Shown: in pieces, positions 25,518 through 33,920 of the stretch | Position numbering within the stretch: position 1 is the first letter of the stretch | Layout: every line of letters starts with the position of its first letter | NCBI RefSeq assembly: GCF_008274695.1 | Contig: NZ_VTOU01000002.1 | Span: 992,001 to 1,056,000, forward strand | DNA: 64,000 nucleotides | Source: Sphingomonas montanisoli | GTDB lineage: Bacteria > Pseudomonadota > Alphaproteobacteria > Sphingomonadales > Sphingomonadaceae | Direction: 5' to 3' | Notes under the pieces: model-generated | Told to the model about the DNA's origin: nothing | The model's input: the letters and a program-made list of their open reading frames with translations, nothing else | Database searches by the model: none | Program-made: the position numbers and the translations under genes

Positions 25518-28006
25518 GCGGCCTCCCTCCGCTTTTCCAATATCTCGTTCACCGCGGCCACCAGATCGGGCAGCGATCGGCGCGATTTGACGAGGACAGC
25601 GTCGACATTGCCGCGCACGCGATCGTCGACGTCCTGCGCGGTATAGACGACGATCGGCAGGCTATTCCCGGCCCCATCGACGAGCTTGGGCAGCATGCTG
25701 GCGCCGTTGCCGTCGGGAAGGCCGAGGTCGAGCACGACCAGATCGGGCGGATAACGTTCGAGCAGCCCGGTCGCCTCGTCGATGCTGTGCGCGGTGATGA
25801 CGCGGCCATGCCCGGCCATCGCACGGACGAACAGTTCGCGGGTATCGCCATCGTCGTCGACGTGCAGGACCAGCGGCAGATCGCGGCCCGCCCGGTCGAG
25901 CGCACGTTCGACCGCGTGGATCAGACGATTGGTGTCGAAGGGCTTGCGCAGCCAGTCGATGATCTCTGCGCTCGGAATATCCTCGACCTCGCGGCTCGGC
26001 GGCGCGCCGGAGATGACGATGACGGGCTGGCGGCGCGTCCCATCATTCGGCCCGGTATGAAGCGCGCGCAGCACGTCGGCGCCGTCGGAATCTGACAGGG
26101 TCATGTCGAGCAGGATGACGTCATAGCGATAGTTGCGCGCCAGGCTAGCGGCCTCCTGCACGCTGGGCGCCAGATCGCTGTCATAGCCCTTGCTGGCCAG
26201 CATCGTGCGCACCGTTTCGCCGACATCGGCATCGTCCTCGCACACGAGGATGCGGTAGAAACGGTTGCGTGCGCGATCGGCCGGATTGGCGAGATAGGGG
26301 ACCGAGAAGCCGAAGCACGCGCCTGCACCCTCGACGTTCTCGAACCAGATTTCGCCGCCGTGCGTGTGGACGATTTCCCGCGAGATGGCGAGGCCGAGGC
26401 CGGTGCCCGCGATCATCTTCGCCTCAGGCTGTGCGCCCTGGGCGAAGCGGCCGAAGATGTGGGGTGCGAATTCGGGCGCGATGCCCGGCCCCTTGTCGGT
26501 GATCCGGACGACATAGCGGTCTGTCTCGTCGACGATCTCGATGTCGATCGTCGATCCGTCGGGCGAATATTTGATCGCGTTGGATAACAGGTTGGTCGTG
26601 ACCTGGATGAGCCGCTCCACATCGGCGTGCACCATCGCCGGCGCATCGGTCAGATGCTGCGCGATGTCGATCTGCTTACGATCGGCCAGGCCGTTCATCG
26701 CCTGGGTGGCGCGGATCGCGACATCGCGCAGATCGATCGTCACCTGATCGAAGGCGAGCTTGCCGGTGCGCAGTTGATCGATGTCGAGGATGTCGTTGAT
26801 CAGCCGGATCAGCCGCTGGCAATTGTTCTCCGCGATCTCCGCAAGCCGTTGGGCAGGGGGCGGCAGATCGCCCGCCGCGCCGCCGCGCAGCAGGCTGAGC
26901 GAGCCGAGCACCGAGGTCAGCGGTGTACGCAGTTCGTGGCTGACGGTCGATATGAACTCGTCCTTCAGCCGCTCGACCTGCTTGCGGGCCGATGCGTCGC
27001 GGAGGGCGGCGACGATGTGGACCCCGTCGGGCAGCGGCATGACGCTCAGCACGACATCGAGCGCGATCGTGTTGCCGTTAGCGCAATGCCCCACCAGATC
27101 CATCCGCGCAGGATGGTCGAGCGTGCCCTCGCGATAGCCGACCCGGTCCAGGAAACTGCCTTCGCCGGGCGCCAGTTCGACCAGCGTCGATATGTCGCGG
27201 CGCAGGAGGTTTTCGGTGCGATAGCCGAAGATCGTTTCCGCTGCCGGATTGATCGTCTCGATACTGCCGCTGGGATTGATCAGGATGATCGCGTCGCTGA
27301 CGCTGTTGAAGATCGCGTGCTGGCGCGCGGCGGCATCGGCGGCGTCGAGCGCGAGTTCGTTGCGCAGGCGCCGATTCTGCCCGAACATATAGCCGGCGAT
27401 GGCGACGATTGCCGCGATGATCGCGATCGCCAGCCAGATCAGCTGTTGCGTTGCGCTCGTGCGCTCGGCATTTTTGCGCACATTGGCTTCCAGCAGCCGG
27501 CTTTCGTCCGCGATGAGCTTAGCGACCCGTGTTCGGATATCGTCCATCAGCCGCTTGCCGGCGCCTTCGGACAGCCGGTCGCGCGCGATCGTGAAGCCCT
27601 GGCGGTCGCGCAGTTCTATCACCTCTTGCATCTCGGCGAGTTTGACCTGGATCAGCGCCGCGAGCTGGCGCTCCTCCGCCCTGCCTTCGCTGTGCGGATT
27701 GCTGCGTTCCATGCGCGCGACCACTCCGGGCAGTCGAGCTCGGGCGTCCTCATATGGCTTCAGGAAACTGCGGTTGCCGCTGATGATATAGCCGCGCTGC
27801 CCGGTCTCGGCGTCCTGCACGAGCGAGAAGAGCTGCTCGATATCGCGGCGATGCTCGTAGGACTGGCGCGTCAGGATGCGCCCATCCTCCGCGCGGCCAT
27901 ATTCGCCGCCCAGCCACACCGCCATCATCGCCAGGATCATCGGCCCGAGGGCAGCGAGTGCGAAAATCTGAAGCCAACTCGGACGGATCTGTCGGCGTCT
28001 CCTCAC
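25514..28006 (-). CDS. CHASE3-PAS hybrid histidine kinase with two receivers
   Basis: The 830-residue membrane kinase has a membrane segment near residues 12-32, a CHASE3 extracellular domain (DAETGQRGYIISGNRSFLKPYE), a second membrane segment near 187-208, a PAS domain (AIFNSVSDAIILINPSGSIETINPAAETIFGY), HisKA (FISTVSHELRTPL) and HATPase (NLLSNAIKYS, DKGPGIAPE, GTGLGLAI). Two receivers follow, with acceptors in LLDMTLSD and VLDLGLPDG. No HPt domain is present; the divergent gene at 28726 supplies one. The start is GTG at 28006 overlapping the stop of the LuxR-type regulator. Confidence 0.93.
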   Translation of the reverse strand: MRRRRQIRPSWLQIFALAALGPMILAMMAVWLGGEYGRAEDGRILTRQSYEHRRDIEQLFSLVQDAETGQRGYIISGNRSFLKPYEDARARLPGVVARMERSNPHSEGRAEERQLAALIQVKLAEMQEVIELRDRQGFTIARDRLSEGAGKRLMDDIRTRVAKLIADESRLLEANVRKNAERTSATQQLIWLAIAIIAAIVAIAGYMFGQNRRLRNELALDAADAAARQHAIFNSVSDAIILINPSGSIETINPAAETIFGYRTENLLRRDISTLVELAPGEGSFLDRVGYREGTLDHPARMDLVGHCANGNTIALDVVLSVMPLPDGVHIVAALRDASARKQVERLKDEFISTVSHELRTPLTSVLGSLSLLRGGAAGDLPPPAQRLAEIAENNCQRLIRLINDILDIDQLRTGKLAFDQVTIDLRDVAIRATQAMNGLADRKQIDIAQHLTDAPAMVHADVERLIQVTTNLLSNAIKYSPDGSTIDIEIVDETDRYVVRITDKGPGIAPEFAPHIFGRFAQGAQPEAKMIAGTGLGLAISREIVHTHGGEIWFENVEGAGACFGFSVPYLANPADRARNRFYRILVCEDDADVGETVRTMLASKGYDSDLAPSVQEAASLARNYRYDVILLDMTLSDSDGADVLRALHTGPNDGTRRQPVIVISGAPPSREVEDIPSAEIIDWLRKPFDTNRLIHAVERALDRAGRDLPLVLHVDDDGDTRELFVRAMAGHGRVITAHSIDEATGLLERYPPDLVVLDLGLPDGNGASMLPKLVDGAGNSLPIVVYTAQDVDDRVRGNVDAVLVKSRRSLPDLVAAVNEILEKRREAA

Positions 28007-28635
28007 GGCATGGCGCCTGTCAGGGGGCGGACCATCAATATGGCCTGGGTGCGATTGGTGACGCCCAGCTTGCGGAAGATCGCGGACAGATGCGCCTTGA
28101 TCGTCGCCTCGGTGACGCCAAGTTCCGCCGCGATCTGCTTGTTCAGGTCGCCATGCGCCAGCGCCATCAGCACGCGGCGCTGCGCGTTGGACAGGCTGTC
28201 GATCCGCTTGCGAAGCTGCTCGGCCTCGTCGGCGCCGTCGTCGACGGGCGGGAAGAAGCTTCCCCCACGCAGCACCATGCTGATCGCGGCGACGATGGCG
28301 TCCAGCGGCTGGCGCTTCGATATGAAGCCCGATGCGCCCACGGCGCGCGCGGCAGACAGGATTTGCTTGCTGTCATGCGCCGAGATGATCGCGATCGGTA
28401 CGCGGCCGAGCAGATGCTGTAATTTGAAGAAGCCGTTGAAGCCGTTGCTGTCGGGCAGCTCGTAATCGAGCAGAAGCAGCCGGTAATCATTGTGCTGCTG
28501 GATCAGGACTTCGGCGTCGGCGATCGATCCGGCGACGTCCACGACATAGCCCGGCTGATGCACACGGAGCGCTATCTGAATTCCTTCGTTGATCAGCGGG
28601 TGATCGTCGGCGATCAGGATGCGTCCAAGTGTCAC
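28003..28635 (-). CDS. LuxR/NarL-family response regulator
   Basis: The 210-residue regulator has an N-terminal receiver (ILIADDHPL; acceptor D57 in LLLLDYELPD; Lys in GFISKRQPL) and a C-terminal LuxR helix-turn-helix (LSNAQRRVLMALAHGDLNKQIAAELGVTEATIKAHLSAIFRKLGV). The GTG at 28635 starts exactly at the receiver; the open frame continues upstream without domain content. It heads an operon with the hybrid kinase and single receiver and is the only DNA-binding output of the set. Confidence 0.88.
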   Translation of the reverse strand: MTLGRILIADDHPLINEGIQIALRVHQPGYVVDVAGSIADAEVLIQQHNDYRLLLLDYELPDSNGFNGFFKLQHLLGRVPIAIISAHDSKQILSAARAVGASGFISKRQPLDAIVAAISMVLRGGSFFPPVDDGADEAEQLRKRIDSLSNAQRRVLMALAHGDLNKQIAAELGVTEATIKAHLSAIFRKLGVTNRTQAILMVRPLTGAMP

Positions 28636-28676
28636 GTTTTGCTCGTCTCTGATTGCGCGTCGGAGGCATCTTATGG

Positions 28677-28700
28677 ATACCGCCCCACGGGGCGTAGTAT
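28677..28700. promoter_or_regulatory. inverted repeat in the divergent two-component promoter region
   Basis: ATAC (28677-28680) with GTAT (28697-28700) bracket the perfect inner palindrome GCCCC-AC-GGGGC (28682-28693). It lies between the LuxR-type regulator start (28635) and the receiver-HPt start (28726). It is a candidate binding site for the LuxR-type regulator. Confidence 0.35.
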
Positions 28701-28725
28701 AAGTTAACAGGAAGGTTCTTGGCCC

Positions 28726-29394
28726 ATGCCAACGTCCGAGGAAAACTCCGTAATACTCCTTGTGGACGATGAACCCGCTTACGCGCAGATCATGTCGGCG
28801 CTCGCGCTTTCCATGGGCCATCGTCTGGAACATGTGGCCAGCGCCGCCGATCTGGACGAGCGGCTCGATGCCAAGGACTATGCGTTGATCCTGATGGACG
28901 TGGAAATGCCGGGGATCGACGGCTACGCGGCGACGGCGGCGATCCGATCGCGCGGCGGCTGGGCGACGGAGGTGCCGATCATCGCCTTCACGACGCTCGG
29001 CAAGTCACGCGACACCGATCGCTTCGTGGCGGCCGGGATGGACGGGGTCCTCGCCAAGCCGTTCGGGATCGTCGAATCTGCGGCCACGTTGCGGCAATGG
29101 CTGCACGACGGAAAGGCGCCGAAGAAAACCCGTCAGACGTTGGAGGCGCTGTTGGGTGCCGAACAGGCGGCCAGCATGTTCGATCGCTTCTACATCTCGC
29201 TCGAAGAGGCCGTCGAACTGGTCGACGCAGGGGGCGACAAGGCGCGGATCGGGCACAAGATCGGTGGTCTCGCGGGCACCCTGGGCCTCAGCGTTCTCAG
29301 CGCGGGCTGGCTGGCGCTGCAGGATGGGGCGGACCATGCCTGGCCAACGGTGCGCGCTTTGTCCCGCGACGCGATTGCGCGCCACACCGGTTAG
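28726..29394 (+). CDS. receiver-HPt fusion protein
   Basis: The 222-residue protein has an N-terminal receiver (ILLVDDEPAYAQ; acceptor D58 in LILMDVEMPGIDGYAA; IAFTTLG; Lys in GVLAKPFG) and a C-terminal helical domain with the HPt signature around H177 (IGHKIGGLAGTLGLSVLSAGW). It can receive a phosphoryl group on D58 and carry one on H177, the missing step between the hybrid kinase and final receivers encoded divergently. There is no DNA-binding domain. Confidence 0.82.
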   Translation: MPTSEENSVILLVDDEPAYAQIMSALALSMGHRLEHVASAADLDERLDAKDYALILMDVEMPGIDGYAATAAIRSRGGWATEVPIIAFTTLGKSRDTDRFVAAGMDGVLAKPFGIVESAATLRQWLHDGKAPKKTRQTLEALLGAEQAASMFDRFYISLEEAVELVDAGGDKARIGHKIGGLAGTLGLSVLSAGWLALQDGADHAWPTVRALSRDAIARHTG

Positions 29395-29522
29395 TTAATA
29401 TGACATTTTTGTTACAGACATCCGGGCGCGAATCGCCTAGGGGCTGAGCCGCCAGAGAGGGAATCATCATCCGCCAGATCGCTGCCTTACCCTACCGAAT
29501 CGGGACTGACGGACGGGCTGAG

Positions 29523-30581
29523 GTGTTGCTGATCACGTCGAGAGAGACGCGCCGGTGGATCATTCCGAAGGGCAACAAAATGCGCGGCTATGCCCCTCAC
29601 GAGGCGGCGGCGCAGGAAGCCTATGAAGAGGCAGGCGTCCGGGGAATCCCGTGTCCCACGGCGTTGGGAGCCTTTGTTTATTTGAAACGGCGGCGAAATG
29701 GTGCAGATCGGCACACGACCGTCGACGTCTTTCCGCTCAAATTTCTGTTCCAGGCAGACGACTGGCCCGAACGTAACCAAAGAGAAATACGGTGGTTCGC
29801 GCTTGACGAAGCCGCCGCCGCAGTGGACGAGCCAGATCTCAAGACGCTGATCGCCACCTTCCGGATACCGCCACCCACGCCGGGTGTCGCTCAGCGGATG
29901 GTGCCGGTCGTGCGATCACGTTTGAGCGAGGTGATCCCGATGCTGCGCTGGTTCCAGGCACTCATGCCGTCCCAGGGTCGTTTTTTCGAACAGTTTGAAT
30001 CGCATTCGGCGCTGCTGGTCGCAGGCGCGGAGGCTCTCGCGCAGCTGCTGCAGGGCGACGACATCGCCACGCATATCCGCACGATCGTCGATCGCGAGCA
30101 TGATGCGGACGAGATCACCCGCGACGTCCTGATGGACGTGCGCCGGATCTTCGTGACGCCGTTCGATCGCAGCGCGATCACCGGACTGATCGGCGTCATG
30201 GACGACGCGATCGACCAGATGAACAAGACCGCCAAGGCGATCGAACTTTACGAGGTCACCAGCTTTGAACCGCAGATGCGCGACATGAGCGGCATCATCG
30301 TCGAAGCCGCGCGTATCACCGCGGAGGCGATCCCACTGCTGCGCTCCATCGGATCGAACGGCGCGCGGCTCCATTCGCTGACCGAACGGCTGATCAAGAT
30401 CGAAGGCGATGCCGACGATATCCACGATGCCGGCATCAAGGCGCTGTTCAAGGCCAGCGAAGGCAGCGATGCGTTGCGCTTCGTCGTGGGCCGCGAAATT
30501 TACAGCCATCTGGAGCGCATCGTCGACAGGTTCGAGGATGTCGCCAACGAGATCCAGGGTCTCGTCATCGATCACGCATAA
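29523..30581 (+). CDS. Nudix (DIPP-like)-DUF47 (PhoU-like) fusion protein
   Basis: The N-terminal 115 or so residues are a Nudix domain whose order (EVLLITS, RRWIIPKG, then EEAGV) matches diphosphoinositol polyphosphate phosphohydrolases. In the Nudix box the catalytic EExG is kept, but the first Glu is Tyr and the Arg of REU is Gln. From about residue 140 the protein is DUF47, a PhoU-like helical bundle (MLRWFQALMPSQGRFFEQFESHS, DREHDADEITR). There is no stop between the two. The PiT gene follows by 12 bp. The GTG at 29523 is the first canonical start, but coding sequence for an earlier Nudix strand (IRQIAALPYR) extends to 29466-29469; translation may begin at an ATC there, after GAGAGGG. 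Confidence 0.8.
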   Translation: MLLITSRETRRWIIPKGNKMRGYAPHEAAAQEAYEEAGVRGIPCPTALGAFVYLKRRRNGADRHTTVDVFPLKFLFQADDWPERNQREIRWFALDEAAAAVDEPDLKTLIATFRIPPPTPGVAQRMVPVVRSRLSEVIPMLRWFQALMPSQGRFFEQFESHSALLVAGAEALAQLLQGDDIATHIRTIVDREHDADEITRDVLMDVRRIFVTPFDRSAITGLIGVMDDAIDQMNKTAKAIELYEVTSFEPQMRDMSGIIVEAARITAEAIPLLRSIGSNGARLHSLTERLIKIEGDADDIHDAGIKALFKASEGSDALRFVVGREIYSHLERIVDRFEDVANEIQGLVIDHA

Positions 30582-30593
30582 GGGATCAGGGAC

Positions 30594-31592
30594 ATGATGA
30601 TTTCCCTGACTGCGCTCTATGCGCTGATCGCGATCGCGCTGCTGTTCGATTTCCTGAACGGGCTGCACGACGCGGCCAATTCGATCGCAACGATCGTGTC
30701 GACGCGCGTGCTCAAGCCGCAATATGCGGTGCTGTGGGCGGCCTTCTTCAACTTCATCGCCTTCCTGTTCTTCGGCCTTCACGTCGCGCAGACGGTGGGC
30801 AAGGGGATCGTCGTCGCTGAAATCGTCGATGCCTATGTGATCTTCGGCGCGCTGATGGGCGCGATCATCTGGAATGTCATCACCTGGGTGCTGGGTATCC
30901 CGTCGTCGTCCAGCCACGCGCTGATTGGCGGCCTGCTGGGGGCTGGCGTGGCCAAGGTCGGATCGGCGGCGGTCGTGTGGGGCGGCGTGATCAAGACGGT
31001 GTCGGCGATCGTGATCTCGCCCGCTTTGGGCCTGTCGCTCGCGCTGCTGCTGGTGCTGATCGTCGCGTGGACGACGTTGGGCATGACCCCGCTCGCGGTC
31101 GACAAAAGGTTCCGCAAGCTCCAGCTCGTCTCGGCGTCGCTCTACTCGCTCGGCCATGGTGGCAACGATGCGCAGAAGACGATGGGGATCATCACCGTGC
31201 TGCTCTACTCTCAGGGCATGCTCAGCGGCGATTTCAACGTGCCCTTCTGGGTCGTGATCTCGTGCCAGGCGGCGATGGGGCTCGGCACGCTCGCGGGCGG
31301 ATGGAAGATCGTCCACACGATGGGGTCGAAGATCACGCGGCTCACCCCCGCGCAGGGCTTCTGCGCGGAGACGGGTGGCGCGATCACCCTGTTCGGCTTT
31401 ACCTGGCTGGGCATTCCGGTGTCGACCACGCACACGATCACCGGCGCCATCGTCGGCGTGGGCGCGGCGCGGCGGCTGTCGGCGGTCCGCTGGAACGTCG
31501 CGAGCAGCATCGTCGTGGCGTGGGTCGTGACGCTGCCGGCAGCGGGGCTGATCGCCGCCGCATTTTACTGGCTTGCGAAACTCGTCTTCTGA
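30594..31592 (+). CDS. PiT-family inorganic phosphate transporter
   Basis: This 332-residue inner-membrane carrier imports phosphate, often as a metal-phosphate complex. It has the two inverted PiT repeats: FDFLNGLHDAANSIATIVSTR near the N-terminus and SLGHGGNDAQKTMGII in the second half, plus GIPSSSSHALIGGLLGAG and GIPVSTTHTITGAIVGVG. DUF47 genes are classically paired with PiT genes and are thought to regulate them; here the partner also carries a Nudix domain. Confidence 0.95.
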   Translation: MMISLTALYALIAIALLFDFLNGLHDAANSIATIVSTRVLKPQYAVLWAAFFNFIAFLFFGLHVAQTVGKGIVVAEIVDAYVIFGALMGAIIWNVITWVLGIPSSSSHALIGGLLGAGVAKVGSAAVVWGGVIKTVSAIVISPALGLSLALLLVLIVAWTTLGMTPLAVDKRFRKLQLVSASLYSLGHGGNDAQKTMGIITVLLYSQGMLSGDFNVPFWVVISCQAAMGLGTLAGGWKIVHTMGSKITRLTPAQGFCAETGGAITLFGFTWLGIPVSTTHTITGAIVGVGAARRLSAVRWNVASSIVVAWVVTLPAAGLIAAAFYWLAKLVF

Positions 31593-31626
31593 TCGATCGT
31601 TGGCCGGGTCATCCTGTGGAGGCCCG

Positions 31627-32619
31627 ATGCGCATTCCGTTCGTCCTGCTTTTTCTGGCGGCCGCACCCGTCGGGGCCGCGCCCTACACGCTCCTGCCGGG
31701 CGGGCAGGGCTATGATGGCCTCCAGGCGGCGGTCGATGCGGTGGGGGATGGCGACGCCACGATCCTGATCGCCCCTGGCGTCCATCGTGACTGCGCGGTC
31801 CAGAGCGCAGGCCGCATCACCTATCGCGGCGCCATACCCGGCAAGACAATCTTCGAACGCGCGGCGTGTGAGGAGAAGGCAAGCCTGGTCCTGCGCGGGC
31901 GCGGCGCGGTGGTCGAAGGGCTGCTCTTCCGCCGGCTCGGCGTCAGCGATGGCAATGCGGCGGGCATCAGGCTCGAAAAAGGGCCGCTGGTCGTCACCAA
32001 CAGTATTTTCCGCGATTCCGAACAGGGCATATTGGGCAACGACGATCCGCAATCGGATATCCGGATCGATCGATCGACCTTCTCGGGACTTGGCCGCTGC
32101 GATCGCGACCTTGCCTGCGCCCATTCGATCTATATCGGTCACTATAAAAGTCTGACGATCACCCGCAGCCGCTTCGATCGCGGGCGCGGCGGCCATTATG
32201 TGAAAAGCCGCTCGGGCCGCATCGCGATCAGCGACAGCAGCTTCGACGACACGCGCGGCCACACCACCAACTATATGGTCGACCTGCCCGCCGGCGCCAC
32301 CGGCACGATCCAGCGCAACATCTTCGTCCAGGGCCGCGATAAGGAGAACCACTCCGCCTTCGTCGCAGTCGGCGCGGAATCGCGCGACAATCCGTCGGCT
32401 GGCCTTGCCGTCGTCGGCAACCGCGCGCATCAGGCGCCCGGCCTCACTTGGCCAGCGGCGCTCGTCGCGGACTGGACCAAGTACCCGATGCGGATCGAAC
32501 GCAACGTCATCAGCCCCCGCATCGCCGAATATCGCGGCGCCGAAGGGGCCGAGCCGCCGAGCCTGAAACGCGATATCCGCCGCGTCCTGGCGGCGGTGAG
32601 GGACAAGCTGCTGGGTTAA
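31627..32619 (+). CDS. exported right-handed beta-helix protein
   Basis: The 330-residue protein has a signal peptide (FVLLFLAAAPVGAAPYT) and a parallel beta-helix repeat region (GLQAAVDAVGDGDATILIAPGVHRD, then repeated short strands such as VVTNSIFRDSEQGI, LTITRSRFDRGRGGHYVKSRSG and IAISDSSFDDT). The fold is shared by polysaccharide lyases and glycosidases, but I cannot place catalytic residues. An N-terminal QAAVDAV segment is usual in this group. It lies 34 bp after the PiT gene. Confidence 0.78.
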   Translation: MRIPFVLLFLAAAPVGAAPYTLLPGGQGYDGLQAAVDAVGDGDATILIAPGVHRDCAVQSAGRITYRGAIPGKTIFERAACEEKASLVLRGRGAVVEGLLFRRLGVSDGNAAGIRLEKGPLVVTNSIFRDSEQGILGNDDPQSDIRIDRSTFSGLGRCDRDLACAHSIYIGHYKSLTITRSRFDRGRGGHYVKSRSGRIAISDSSFDDTRGHTTNYMVDLPAGATGTIQRNIFVQGRDKENHSAFVAVGAESRDNPSAGLAVVGNRAHQAPGLTWPAALVADWTKYPMRIERNVISPRIAEYRGAEGAEPPSLKRDIRRVLAAVRDKLLG

Positions 32620-33411
32620 TTACTCCGCCGCCTCCGCCCGCCAGTCTTTCACGCCCAGCACCGGCTCGCCCATGATCGTCAGCCGGTGCATCTTGCGCGG
32701 CGCCGTGTAGTCCGCGACGGCATAATGCTGGGTGAAGCGATTGTCCCAGATCGCGACCGTGTGCGGTGTCCAGCGATAGCGCACCTGCACGTCGGGTATC
32801 GTCGCCAGCGTGCAGAACATGTCGATCAGCTGCTGGCTCTCGACCTTGCTGACGCCGAGGATGCGCTGCGAAAAGACGCTGTTGACGTAAAGCGCGCGTC
32901 GCCCGGTGCGCGGGTTCACGCGCACGACCGGGTGGACATGTTCGAACCGGTTGATCGCCTGCACCACCTGCAGTTCGTCCGCGAGTCTCCGGAGCGGTTC
33001 GGCCATCAGCTCATAGGCGGCATACATGCTCGCCCAGATCGTATCGCCACCGATCGGGGGCAGGTGGACCGGCTTGATCGTGGTCGCATAAGGCGGGCGT
33101 TCGAGATAGCAGGCGTCGCTGTGCCAGCTGTCGGTGTAGAGGCCGCGCACCGTGCCGGGCTTCATCTCGACGATCTGGACCGCGGGCTCGTCCTGCTTCT
33201 CGTTGGACAGCAAGACGAGATTGTCGAGATCGCCGACCACCTGACCATAGGTCTTGAACTGTTCCTCGCTCAGATCCTGCCCTTCGAAGAACAGCACCAG
33301 ATGCTCCTCCAGAAGATCGCGGATCATCGGCCGGTCGGCGATCGTCAGGTCGCGCAGGTCGAGGCCCGTCACGCGGACGCCCAGATAGGGGCCAAGCCGT
33401 TCGATATGCAT
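32620..33411 (-). CDS. TauD/TfdA-family Fe(II)/2-oxoglutarate dioxygenase
   Basis: The 263-residue enzyme has the iron-binding HxD in TDSWHSDACYLERPP, the distal His in DNRFTQHYAVADY and the 2-oxoglutarate-binding Arg in RKMHRLTI. The start MHIERLGPYLGVRVTGLDLRDL is typical of the family. It would hydroxylate a small acid such as a sulfonate, phenoxyacetate or similar. No sulfonate genes are adjacent. It is convergent with the beta-helix gene, the two stops being adjacent. Confidence 0.9.
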   Translation of the reverse strand: MHIERLGPYLGVRVTGLDLRDLTIADRPMIRDLLEEHLVLFFEGQDLSEEQFKTYGQVVGDLDNLVLLSNEKQDEPAVQIVEMKPGTVRGLYTDSWHSDACYLERPPYATTIKPVHLPPIGGDTIWASMYAAYELMAEPLRRLADELQVVQAINRFEHVHPVVRVNPRTGRRALYVNSVFSQRILGVSKVESQQLIDMFCTLATIPDVQVRYRWTPHTVAIWDNRFTQHYAVADYTAPRKMHRLTIMGEPVLGVKDWRAEAAE

Positions 33412-33539
33412 GGGCGCTCTCCTTGGCACCCGGTCATCGCGTGCCGGGCTTGGGCTGCAGGATATCATCGCGCAGCCGCCCGCACAGCGCCCTGTCGCCC
33501 GTGCTTGCCTTTTGTCGCCCTTGCCCCACATGAAGGCGC

Positions 33540-33785
33540 ATGGAGATCGTCAAGCTCGCCCCCGGCGCACAGCCCCCCGAAACGGCCGACTATGTCGCCA
33601 TCGTCGAGGAGGACGGCCAGTTCGGCTTCAGTGGCCAGATCGAGAAGATCCACGGCCCTATGAAGGCCAGCGTCTACCTGATCGGTCCCGAATGGTATCC
33701 CAGCTTCGACGAGGCGCTTACGGCCGGCCTCGTCTGGGCGGACAGCCACGGCGCGGGCCGGATCTACGTCGAGGTGGCGGCTTAA
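33540..33785 (+). CDS. small conserved hypothetical protein
   Basis: The 81-residue protein is acidic and soluble and is predicted to be alternating strands with one helix (YVAIVEEDGQFGFSGQIEKI, then PSFDEALTAGLVWADSHGAGRIYVEV). It has no signal peptide. A GAAGG site precedes the ATG. The gene is divergent from the dioxygenase and flanked downstream by a repeat. I do not recognise the family; codon use looks normal for the genome. Confidence 0.65.
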   Translation: MEIVKLAPGAQPPETADYVAIVEEDGQFGFSGQIEKIHGPMKASVYLIGPEWYPSFDEALTAGLVWADSHGAGRIYVEVAA

Positions 33786-33788
33786 TTA

Positions 33789-33914
33789 AATCCTCCGCCG
33801 GAGGGGGAGGGGGACCGCGAAGCGGTGGAGGGGTATTCGCAACAAGCGTATCGCTGCCGGCCAATACCCCTCCGTCAGTCCTTCGGACTGCCACCTCCCC
33901 CTCCGGGGGAGGAT
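33789..33914. repeat. palindromic intergenic repeat pair (CTCCCCC family)
   Basis: Inverted outer arms (TCCTCCGCCGGAGGGGGAGG and CCCCTCCGGGGGAGGAT) surround GGACCGCGAAGCGGTGG and CAGTCCTTCGGACTG stems. It separates the convergent small hypothetical gene and the alkaline phosphatase gene and could terminate both. Confidence 0.75.
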
Positions 33915-33920
33915 CAGAAA

